64,000 nt of DNA. It comes from Pegoplata infirma (taxonomy: Eukaryota > Arthropoda > Insecta > Diptera > Anthomyiidae). Of this stretch, positions 54,885 to 64,000 are shown piece after piece. Position numbers and translations under genes: made by a program. The notes below the pieces were generated by a model that saw only the letters and a list, made by a program, of their open reading frames with translations, was not told the origin of the DNA and ran no database searches. Position 1 is the first letter of the stretch. Every line of letters begins with the position of its first letter. The DNA lies in the NCBI GenBank assembly GCA_963921195.1, contig OY992536.1, forward strand, positions 3,596,001 to 3,660,000, written 5' to 3'.

Positions 54885-55390
54885 AATATGTAAAAATTAG
54901 TAGAAAAGTTAAATTCGACTTATTGTTAGCCGAATCCATGAGTACCCTCCACAGTGTCATTTTAAAGTGATAGTTAGTTTTCTAAAGTGAAAAAATTAAC
55001 AATTTTGATTAGAAATATTTTATTTTGAGTAAAAAACTTTTTTTTAGTAATTTTAAAAAAATAAAAAATATTTTTTTTGAGTGTAAAATATTTTTCTAGT
55101 GTAATTTTTTTTTGGTTTAGGCTGGTTTACTCAATGCTCCGTTATAAAATAACTCTCCGATAAATTTAACTTTTTCATACAAAGTTTGACATAAGGCTCC
55201 GTTAAATCGACAGTTAGCAGCTAACTTTTCATTGAGTAATCCGCCCTTAATTGTAAAAATATTTGTAAGTGACAAAAATACTTTGAATGTTTTTAAAGCT
55301 GATTTAACGGGGTTTTCAACACGAGAACTAAAGGTGAAACCAATTTCAAATTCACGGTCTTGCTAATAACTTTTGAACCACGAAGTCCTA
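54885..55390 (+). repeat. Family A 5' fragment, nested
   Basis: 'TTAGTAGAAAAGTTAAATTC', a GAATCCATGAGTACCCTCCA phrase, TTTTTTGAGTGTAAAATAT units, and 'TTTTGAACCAC' at the right. The 3' half is missing. A segment at 55120-55260 (CAATGCTCCGTTATAAAAT) is not part of the family and may be a further insertion. Confidence 0.6.
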
Positions 55391-56045
55391 TAAATATCAA
55401 AAATATCCATGGGCAACCACATTGCGGATTAAATAAAAATCTCCAAAAAACTAAACTATACTAAGGGGTTCAGAAAGTTTCTATTGAGAGTCTAAATGAC
55501 TCCAAAAAAATATTTTGAAAATCAATAATTTTCTTCTGCTCCCACATAGCGGTTGAATTATGACTTTTCTTTTTTTGAGATTTTTACTTAATCCATGTGG
55601 GTGCCCAAAGATTTTTTGATTTTTATGAGACTTCGGGGAGGCATTTGGAGTACAATTTTTTATTTACAAAAACCAACAAATTACAAATTTTCTATTAATT
55701 TTGTTTTTTTTTGTAAAAAAAACATGTTTTTTTGGTAAAACCGTTTCAATACCGGTACGTACCGGTACCGAAGGAAAAGGTTTTTGGATACCGGTATCCG
55801 ATACCAAAACTGGGTTTCGGTATTGGTATTGGTACCGGTATTCAATTTAAAGGGTTTTGAAACGGATAACGGTATTGAAAAGGTATCGATTGCCAACATT
55901 GCATTATAGTGAAAACAGTAAAAATCTATCATTAGGACACTTAAAGTTGCAAAATCTGTTTGAAAAATTTCTTATTACAGTTTATGAATGAGTAAAATAA
56001 TAACAACAAATTCATTAAACCTCATAAATATAAACAAATTGAAAA

Positions 56046-56905
56046 AAAAACAAGTTAAAAAGTTAAATTTGACTTGGCCGAATCTATGAATACTCTCCAC
56101 AAAGCCCTTTTTAAGTGATAGTAAATTTTCTAACGTGAACAAATAAAATTTTTTATTAGAAATATTTTATTTTGTGTAAAAATACTTTTTTTAAACTAAT
56201 TTTTGAAAAAAAAAAAAATAATTTACTAAATTTTTTTTTGAGTGTAAAATTTTTTTTGAGTGTAAAATTTTTTTTGAGTGTAAAATTTTTTTCGAGTGTA
56301 TTTTTTTAGTGTAAAAATATTTTTGAGTGACAAAAATGCGTTGTAAAATATTTTTGTGACTACAATATTTTTAAAACATGTCTAACGGGTTTTGAACACG
56401 TGAATTTAAGGTGAAGCTAATCTGAAATTCACGGTTTTGCTAATAACTTTTGAACCACTAGACCGATTTGGATGAAATTCAAAATGAACTAGGCCAGGGA
56501 AACGACAAAAATATATGCAGGGCTTCAGCATCCTCAGAACTGCCTTTTCAAAGTTAGCTTGATTTTTATCTCGTAAATTCACGAAAAACCCTTGTTGAAA
56601 TTCAGGCTTTTGCTCATAACTTTTGAACCACTGGACCGATTTCGCTGAATTGCAAACCAACCTGACCAGGTAAATGGCCAACATATATGCCAAACTTCAG
56701 AAGCCTCCGTAAAGACTTTCAAAAGTTAACGTGTTTTCAACAGACAGACAGACGGACGGACGGACATCGCTAGATCGTCTTAAAATCGATCGAGGATCAT
56801 GAATATATATACTTTATGGGGTCCTAGACTAATATTTCGAGGTGTTACAAACGGAATGACAAACTTATATATACCCTCTATCACTAGAGTGGAGGGTATA
56901 AAAAT
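56046..56905 (+). mobile_element. Dispersed repeat family A copy
   Basis: AAAACAAGTTAAAAAGTTAA to GTGGAGGGTATAAAAATT. Four tandem TTTTTTTGAGTGTAAAAT units at 56228-56300, two ATAACTTTTGAACCACT phrases, the ACGGAC run and the canonical tail. Confidence 0.75.
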
Positions 56906-57630
56906 TGAACATATGATTTAAGATTACTTTTTGGAAAAAAGTGTCGCGTCTATTTAATCTTTGACAGCTAATTTTTTGAGTATAGTTCTTAAATATTTTA
57001 AATTTTCTCAATTAGCGCGTTAATCGAGATTTAAATGTTATTATTTCTATTGTAAATAACTTATACATATAGATTTTACACTTCGTTAAGTAAATTGTTT
57101 TAAGATATTCATACCATAATCATCATCCATCCACTCTCATGAATTGCATGCAGCAGAATCCATCAACAAAATTTGGATTTAAAAATATTTATAAATAATT
57201 CATAGATTTTTAATACTGATCTGTTGCAAACAGTAACCACTCAGTGAAATAATCTATTATTTTTTTTTTATTTCAGATTATTAATTACAAAATTGCATGA
57301 AAATTTTATTTGGTTTTATTTAAAAATTAGTCCGAAATGTATGTGTGTGAATGAGCATAGGAGATCAATGATCACTTAAGTGGTCTAAATACTCGTTTGT
57401 TTGTAACTGGATTTTTTTAGGATAATTTAACAACTTGAATAACAATTTGACATAATAAAATTGAATTTCTAAAGTTTTGTAGATATTTGTTGTAAAAGTC
57501 AGCGATGCTAACTTAACACATTTGCCACTATGCGCCAAGTCGTGCTTATGGATATTTAGTTAAAACTTTTCCAGATCATAGCTGACTGTGAAAACTTTAA
57601 CGGGGAATTAATTCCACGTAACAAATACAG
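56906..57630. other. No gene or recognisable repeat
   Basis: AT-rich, single-copy-looking. No ORF of interest. Confidence 0.4.
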
Positions 57631-57631
57631 A

Positions 57632-57815
57632 TGTTATTCGAAAAAGATCAATTATAATTCGAAAATTCTACTTGTAATTCGAAGATTCCATTCGTAATTC
57701 GACGATTCCATTTGTAATTCGAAGATTCCATTTGCACTTTGAAGATTCTACTTGTAATTCGAAGATTCCATTTCTAATTCGAAAAGACCAATTGTAATCC
57801 GAAAAAGATCAAACG
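57632..57815 (+). repeat. 20-bp minisatellite, ~9 units
   Basis: The unit is close to TGTAATTCGAAGATTCCATT. Six central units are 80-100% alike; outer units decay to TAATCCGAAAAAGATCAA. The unit contains TTCGAA. Confidence 0.85.
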
Positions 57816-57985
57816 TGAGCATATACATAGTTAAAATAAGCTCTCAGACTTCGCATGCTGCAGAAATCAAACCGCAACCTAGCAGTCGCTTGCTAATTTT
57901 TGAACCCTTTAAAAATGCCCAAAAATAAAAATGTCCGTGAGGATTACGACATATCACCAAAATTTGCATCGACATTATGAAATTA

Positions 57986-59108
57986 CACACAAAAAAAATA
58001 TTTTACAAATAACTTGGGAGGATATGCGTTTTTAAAGTTTTTTAAATTAATTATGAAATATTTTGTAACATTTTACCAAGTTTTTGCATAATTTTGGCAA
58101 AGTTTTGTAAAATTACACAAGCAAAAACTTGGTAAAATGATTAGGGTGACCATTTTTTGCTGAGCTTAAATCAGTACGCCCAAGTTTTTATGGTTTTTTC
58201 TATGAGAAAACACTGATGTTTTTTCAACACTCATAAAATGTCGGTTAAACTAACTTGATCCCAAGTATTTTGACTAAAAACAAATGTTAAAAACAACTGC
58301 AAAAAAACAACTGCAAAAAAACAACTGCTAAAAACAACTGTTGTCGTTATTTTGTAGAAAATTTAGTTGACTTTAAATGGCTTCATTTGAATGTTTAAAT
58401 CGTTTCATTGCAGAAAATTAAACAAAATTGCTCAGGTTTTGAGAATAAGAAAATCACTCAGATTTTGAAGACTTTTTCCGTAAGTTTTGACAACTTTTCC
58501 TGTAAGAAAACTTCACAGCTAATAAGCACGTTTTTTTTTAAGGTTCTGCTTTCTGAGCGCTTTTTCGAATAAGCTCTGATGACATTTCCTCATCTAAGAT
58601 CTCAGAATCATTTGGATTCATGCAATTTACATCATCTTTCTAAAAATATAAAAAATCCATCGGCCCATTGAACTTTTTGTTATAAAACCTTAAAGAAAAC
58701 CTTGAAGATTCTGTGCGCATTTTGATATAAAGTTAGGAAGATCAAAATAACCTCATGCTCAGATTCATTTTTGCGTTTTTATAAATTATCTCATTTTCAG
58801 ACAAGTTATAAAAAAAAACTCTGACGACTTATATTATGGAAATTTAAGTTTTTGTACAGAATTTTAGAATAAAATTATTTTTTATGTTGAAATGTTAAAA
58901 AATCAGTACAATCAATACATATTTTAAAAAATCCGTACAAATCAGTACAACGTTTTTTGATCAGTACACTTGATCAAAAATAAGTACATGTACTGATCAA
59001 ATCAGTACGAATGGTCAGCCTAAAAATGATGCTATTTTTTGCATAATATATGCAAAAAACGTTAAAAACGCATATCCTCCCAAGTACTTGGTAAAAATTT
59101 TTTGTGTG
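57986..59108. mobile_element. TA-flanked MITE interrupted by a hAT
   Basis: Ends CACACAAAAAAAATATTTTA and, in reverse complement, CACACAAAAAATTTTTACCA; both are followed by an ACTTGGGAGGATATGCG block. TA at 57984-57985 and 59109-59110. Without the nested hAT it is ~234 bp and largely palindromic. Confidence 0.8.
58142..59022. mobile_element. Non-autonomous hAT-type element (8-bp TSD AAAATGAT)
   Basis: Ends TAGGGTGACCATT and, in reverse complement, TAGGCTGACCATT. Perfect TSD AAAATGAT at 58134-58141 and 59023-59030. AATCAGTAC repeats are concentrated near the right end. No transposase. Confidence 0.9.
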
Positions 59109-59110
59109 TA

Positions 59111-60114
59111 CGCACTTATATTATGATTGCCACAATCACATTTTATCTTTGTGTAAAGTATTGCAAAAGGTAAGGAGTTATCATTACCAACAAATAAAAA
59201 CGGTAAATGTCAAAAATGCAATTAAATTAATTTCGTACATATTATTGGTTATAAAAACAATACTTCAAACTAGAATTAAAAAAAAAAACTGTTTAATGAA
59301 AAAGAAAAAAGACTTTGTTATAAAAAAAAATCGGGTTCCCATTTGAGCCAAGCAACATTTATTATAAGTAAGTAGGTAGGTATGTATTTAGTAGGTACGT
59401 TTTCATTGCTACTTATTACTGCGTTTTCATTTAGCTTTTCTCTCATTCTCTTTGATTTGATTTTAGAGTATGATCTTGTTATACTGCAAAATGATGTTTG
59501 TTATTTTTTTTTCATTCTGCTGCTGATTAAATTTCTATACATACAATGATTGGTCAAATAAAAATGGACATTTTTCCTAATACAAAAAAAAATAATTGGG
59601 GAGATAATTCGAGTGAAGACCCATTTAAGTACCGACTTTTTTTGACAGTCATTTCTATACCCTCCAAACACAGCATGTGCACTCAAAAGAACAACTCTGT
59701 CAAAAAATCTGTAAAACGACTTTCAATTTGAATTAGCAAACTTTCAGCAGGCGGTTCTGCTGAAAAGGATATTTTTACAAAAATATCTGTCATTAAGTTT
59801 TAGAAAATAACAGGCATTTTACAGCGTTTTAACTGTCTCTGTTTACTGAATTTCCAAATATGTTTAAACATATTTTTAGCCGATTATTTTGCAATTTTAC
59901 AGAAATAACTTGCTATCATTATTTTTTCAAGAAAAGTGCATTTTTTTTTCTTTTTTTGAACAATTAAAAAGATATTTTAGAACAAATTTTTGAACATATT
60001 TTTAGCAGATTATTTTGAAATTTTACTGAAATAGTTTGCTGTCATTATTTTTTCAATAAAATTTTTTATGTCTTTTTTTCAAATTGCATTTTTTTCCTTT
60101 TTTAAGAAAATTCA
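59111..60114. other. No gene; some AGCAGATTATTTTG repeats
   Basis: 59345-59500 is featureless. 59740-60060 contains repeated TTTTAGC.GATTATTTTG.AATTTTAC.GAAATA phrases, shared with 740-880. Confidence 0.45.
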
Positions 60115-60303
60115 GTAGCGTGAGTAGAGTTTGAGTTATTCACGCGTGATTGAATCTGGCGTAAGTCACGCGTGAGCGTGAACATTTTTTACTCACGTGA
60201 TTAGTGCGTGAGCGTGATTAAACAACAAATTTGCGTGAGCGATTCGATTATTGTTTGCGTGAGCGAGTGTGAGTCAAAATCCACTCTCGTCTCTAGTTCT
60301 TAC

Positions 60304-60798
60304 CAGGGATGGAAAAGTTAGTACTTTAGTACTTTTTTCAGTACTTTTTCACTCTCAAAGATACCGTAGTACCCCCGCGATTGATTTAGTACCTTTTCTA
60401 TACCAGACAATTTCATAAATTTGTTCAACAAAATCTAAAAAAATTCGGAAAATCTACCGATTTTCAAAGAAAAATTGCTTCTAAAGCTTTAAATAAAAGA
60501 TATTTTTAATTTTGGTCAACCTGTGTTGGAGATTTCTCTAAAAAATAAATAAACGGATAAAGATGTCCTCAATTTAGGAACTTTTATATTAAGTTGTACC
60601 CATTATCGGCGACGAATTTGCATGTATTTTGTTATTGTAACAAAAGACATGCAAATTCGTCACAGAAGAATGGCGTTCGTCGTACAGAAACTGGATATTA
60701 ATTTATTAATATTAATTTAGATAGTACCGTCGAGGTCGAAAAAGTACCTTTTTGGTTAAGCTCCAGTACCATTTCAAAATTCCGATTTTCCATCCCTG
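60304..60798. mobile_element. Non-autonomous hAT-type element (8-bp TSD GTTCTTAC)
   Basis: Ends CAGGGATGGAAAA and, in reverse complement, CAGGGATGGAAAA, a 13-bp perfect TIR. TSD GTTCTTAC at 60296-60303 and 60799-60806. AGTAC words cluster near both ends. A short ACGAATTTGCATGT hairpin sits in the middle (60613-60662). Confidence 0.93.
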
Positions 60799-60839
60799 GT
60801 TCTTACAATTCTAAATCAATTCTTATCAAACTGAGTGCT

Positions 60840-61100
60840 ATAATGAGCAGATTTATCAAATGGTGTGAAATCGATCTAATTTTTTTTTTAAATCAGCAGA
60901 TTGCTCTGCTGAAATCAACAGATTTTTCTGCTTAAATCTGCAGATTTTTTTGCTATCTCGACAGATTTCTCTGCTCATTTCACCTAGATAGTCATGACAG
61001 ATATTTTGCAAACCGCGTCTGCTAAAATCACCAGATTTGTCATATGGCTCAAAACGGGTGCATTTTCAGCAGATTTTTCTGCTTAAAAATCCCTCAGCAA
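60840..61100. repeat. CAGATTTTTCTGCT repeat cluster
   Basis: At least eight copies of CAGATTT(T)TCTGC and its complement in ~260 bp. Similar clusters lie at 600-700, 1240-1340 and 4615-4770. Confidence 0.65.
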
Positions 61101-61520
61101 CTGAGAATTTTTCCTAAGAAAAAATGTTTTAGAATCTACCAAGAATTTTTCTGAAAAAAATTAAGAATCGGATAGCTTTTCGACAGAAAAAACGTTTTAG
61201 ACTTTGAGTTTTTCAATGCGGAAAAAATTCTCTGAATCGGAGAGCTTTTCTACAGCTTAAACGTTTAAGACTCTGAGTTTTTCTATGGGCAATATATTTC
61301 AAAATTTTGAAATATGAGAATTTTCTTTAAGAAATCTTTTTAGAGAATTTCTCTAAGGAAAACTTTATCAAAATCTATAATTTTGTTTTTATGAAAAATA
61401 TTTCAGAACTTTTGTTTAAAAACTATATCAGAATCTGAGATTTTTTTTGTAGAAAAAATCTCTTAGAATCTGAACATTTTTCTGTTTAAAGACTCCGAGG
61501 GTTTTTCTGTAGAAATGTGT
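61085..61520 (+). repeat. CTATAGAAAAA-type minisatellite, diverged
   Basis: About fourteen degenerate units of 'AGAATCTGAGA.TTTTTCT.TAGAAAAA'. Same family as 52290-52640. Confidence 0.55.
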
Positions 61521-61556
61521 GTGTGAATCTATATTGCTATTGAAATAGTGTCCTTA

Positions 61557-61785
61557 CACTCACATAACAAATACAGTTTTCACAACCGTAAATATTCCAA
61601 CCTCATATTTAAGGTAGTTCCAACCGATAATTCGATTGTTACAACTACATTTCGGTTGTCACAACCGTATTACGGTTGTCATAACCGTATTACGATTGTC
61701 ATAACCGTATTGAAGTTGTGACAACAACCTCGAAAATGAGGTTGGAATATTTACGTTTGTGACACCCGGATTTGTTTTGTGAGTG
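61557..61785. mobile_element. 229-bp TA-flanked MITE
   Basis: Ends CACTCACATAACAAATACAG and, in reverse complement, CACTCACAAAACAAATCCGG, with pairing continuing through CGTAAATATTCCAACCTCAT. TA at 61555-61556 and 61786-61787. The interior has four GGTTGTCATAACCGTATTAC-like direct repeats, each itself a small palindrome. Confidence 0.85.
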
Positions 61786-61821
61786 TAGAAGTGTTTAAAA
61801 AAAATTTCCAAGAACCTAATT

Positions 61822-62075
61822 ATTTGTATACCCCCCAGCACTCTGTGGTACATGCTATAATGAGTACCGATCGACTCAGAATCAATTTCTGAGACGATTT
61901 AGCGATGCCCGTTTGGCCATGTAAACGATTTATATGAAATTTGAAACTTAAGCTTTCTTTTGCATAAAAACGAAGCCTATTGAAATTGAAAAAATCGGTC
62001 CATGTTTAGACCTAGCCCACATACAAACGTTCCTTTATAATTTGGCTCAAACGACTATAATAACCGTATGCCTTT
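61822..62075 (-). repeat. Family B fragment, minus strand
   Basis: Reverse complement of the 3' third of family B: CAGCACTCTGTGGTACA, TACCGATCGACTCAGA, ATCGGTCCATGTTTAGACC. Truncated on the right. Confidence 0.65.
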
Positions 62076-63125
62076 TTTCGAATTTCGTCGATCGCCGGGC
62101 AAATTGTGGTTCGTTTTAGTCTAAAAACTCTATGTTTAAATTTTTTGAAAAATAAATTTTTCAATACTTTTACAATGTCCTCAGATATTTACCCATCTCC
62201 TGTATAAAAATACTGCTTGACTTGCTGTTTGGTGGTTGATGTAAGTTGCAGTTAAGTTGCAACCTGTTGCAGCACATTTTTTTCAGCAATTTTTTTTTAT
62301 ATATTTTTTATGTTACGTTTCGCTGGATTGCGTTCATTGTATTAAACGAGTATGAAGATCATAATGATGTTAATTTTCAGTATGTGGCTGGTTTTATGGT
62401 TAAAGGAGTACTACATGTAAGTAAACTTCTACATACTGTGCATGCGATATACGGCAGATCTGTGGTCCGGTATTCAGTTGAAATGCTCGCGAATGCTGCT
62501 AATCAAGTCAGTTTGGTGGAGAACGCGTTTAAGAAAAGTGCAATTATAAGTGTTTAGAGAGTTGTTAAATAAAAAATATATATTTGCGATACAAAAAACT
62601 GCAATACAATACAGTGCAGAAAAATAAACCATATAAAAATAAAAATTTTAGTTAGCAATAAACAAGATTTTTAATAAACTGGCTATTAAATTTTGCTATT
62701 TTGTGTTTTTTTTTTAAATAATTGAACTTTCAAATTGTTTTAAAATTAAGGATATAGTAAAGTGTGTATTAATCAAAGGAATTTAAAAGACAAAACATAT
62801 AAATTTTAAAGGATTATTTATAACATTAACAGATTTTGTAATTTCCATATGCTGCATATAATATTCGGTAAGTCAAAGTGATGTGTTGATCTGAAGGTAT
62901 TTTATTTTTATACGTTTAACATTTATGTACTTTAGCAGATAATTTTAATGATTTTTCAGAAAACTTTATATTGTGAATTTTAATTTTATTATAGCTTTAA
63001 ATAAGATGATGTTTTTTTTTAATATTAGGAGTGTTTTGTGTGGTTTTTTCACACATCGGTTGATTTATATAATTTCAAAAATTAGTACAGGATTTATTGT
63101 AAAAGGAAAAATTAAAATTTTTGGT
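62076..63125. other. No supported gene
   Basis: Contains a 103-codon ORF (62246-62557) without recognisable domain; otherwise AT-rich and single-copy-looking. Confidence 0.4.
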
Positions 63126-63129
63126 TTAA

Positions 63130-63715
63130 ATTATTATATCGGTCGAAATTTTTATATGGGGGACTAAGTCCAAAAATGATCCAATTATATTTCGATTTGA
63201 ATAGGTTACTAAAGTACACGTTTAACACATAAAAATACATTTTAGCAAACATTTCCACTTTTATAAATTTTGAGGGAATTATGTGAATATCGGGAAGGTG
63301 GTTTGTATGGGGACTACCAGAAGGACTGACCCGATTCCTTTGAAATTTGTGTATACAAAATTTTATTACCTGCTGAATTTCAAAGCGATATCTATTATAA
63401 TACGGTTATTAGAGTCATTTAAGCCGAATCCAAAGGGGAAGTTTGTATGGGGGCTAGGTCTTAACATGGACCGATTTTCTCCAATTTCGATAGGCTTCGT
63501 CCTTGGTCCAAAAGTTGCTTGAGTTTCAAATTTCAAGTCAATTGATTAATAATTGCGACCTGTATCATGCTTAAACCGATAGATGGACAGACGGACGGAC
63601 GGACATCGCCAAATCGACTCAAAAAGTAATTCTGAGTCGATCGGTATACTTTAAGGTCTAGGACCAATATTTCGGGTAGTTACAAACATCAGCACAACAT
63701 AATAATGAGTTAAAC
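63130..63715 (+). repeat. Family B copy, truncated at 5' end
   Basis: 'ATTTTTATATGGGGGAC', 'GTTTGTATGGGGACTACCAG', 'ACAGACGGACGGACGGACAT', 'GAGTCGATCGGTATACTTTA', 'AGTTACAAACATCAGCACAA'. Collinear with 22978-23700. Confidence 0.7.
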
Positions 63716-63811
63716 CATTTTAGTATTTTTTGGCGTGCCATAATTTTTGAGTATATTTTTTTTTTTGGTTAAACCATTTTTGTGAGTTATATTTTTTTAG
63801 TAAAAACAACT

Positions 63812-63967
63812 GGGGTGTTTGAAACCGGTATAGGAATATCAGAAATGTCTATAATTTTTAGAAATTAAATTTTCTTCTAAATTTTTCAACTTGAACCCAT
63901 ATAACAAATAGATTTAGAGCCAGCGCTCGATCTGTACTACTTAACAGAAAAAAACAATAAAAAAGTC
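63812..63967 (+). repeat. Direct repeat, copy 2 (partner 26393-26543)
   Basis: GTGTTTGAAACCGGTATAGG onward, collinear with the first copy to 'ACAGAAAAAAACAATAAAA'. Confidence 0.6.
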
Positions 63968-64000
63968 TTTTACTAACTAAAACCATATCTTTTTATATGA

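Larger units (their letters stand above)
53957..55901. mobile_element. Non-autonomous hAT-type element (8-bp TSD CATTATAG)
   Basis: Ends CAAGGTTGGCAATCGAAACG and, in reverse complement, CAATGTTGGCAATCGATACC. Perfect TSD CATTATAG at 53949-53956 and 55902-55909. ACCGGTATCG/CGATACCGGT-type repeats fill both subterminal zones. It hosts two nested family A pieces (54225-54505, 54885-55390). No transposase. Confidence 0.9.

Noticed and set aside
57632..57815. CRISPR-like direct repeats
   Set aside because: Contiguous minisatellite units without spacers in a eukaryotic sequence.
62246..62557. 103-codon ORF with a 'YVAGFMVKGV' stretch
   Set aside because: Faintly like transposase 'YVAGY' motifs and bordered by splice-like AG/GTAAGT, but no second motif and no homology I can name.

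Overview
The window looks like AT-rich, repeat-dense intergenic or intronic DNA from a dipteran fly. A calyptrate (house fly or blow fly type) is my best guess, from the AAAACAAGTA...GGGTATAAAA dispersed repeats, the LOA-type retrotransposon and the very high A+T content; the species call is inference. I found no host protein-coding exon, rRNA or functional tRNA that I can support. The only long, clearly real coding sequence belongs to one non-LTR retrotransposon (17592-22430).

The rest is a layered record of transposition. I could bound many non-autonomous elements by terminal inverted repeats (TIRs) plus target-site duplications (TSDs) read directly from the sequence. There are nine hAT-type elements with perfect 8-bp TSDs: 491-1586, 2153-2981, 24425-25046, 25268-26157, 27056-29961, 33796-34510, 53957-55901, 58142-59022 and 60304-60798. 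An element with V(D)J-RSS-like ends and a 5-bp TSD lies at 16712-17553. Four members of one 'CCCG..AAAAAT' family have 2-bp TSDs of different sequence: 5208-8723, 8748-10057, 8924-9780 and 39807-43728. Several TA-flanked hairpins or MITEs are present, along with a 3.55-kb element with ~1-kb repeat-built TIRs (35905-39454) and long palindromes at 34938-35880 and 42196-43298. Two older dispersed families, called A and B here, recur at least ten times, often as nested or truncated copies.

Layout: 1-5.2 kb, nested hATs and family A. 5.2-10.1 kb, CATATATG-rich CCCG elements. 10.1-16 kb, mixed MITEs. 16-23 kb, a diverged tandem array split first by the RSS-ended element and then by the LOA retrotransposon. 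23-31.7 kb, family B, a foldback element holding two hATs, a 2.9-kb hAT carrying a reverse-transcriptase fragment between (AAAAT)n arrays, and scrambled non-LTR debris. 31.7-33 kb and 43.8-47 kb are the quietest stretches. 34-44 kb, large palindromes and the long-TIR element. 47-64 kb, more A and B copies, hATs and minisatellites.

The retrotransposon ORFs form one functional set: ORF1 is an RNA-binding-type accessory protein, and ORF2 carries endonuclease, reverse transcriptase and RNase H. ORF2 is interrupted only by a one-base frame change in an A7 run, and the element has a perfect 10-bp TSD, so it is young. The other elements carry no intact transposase and would depend on enzymes supplied in trans.
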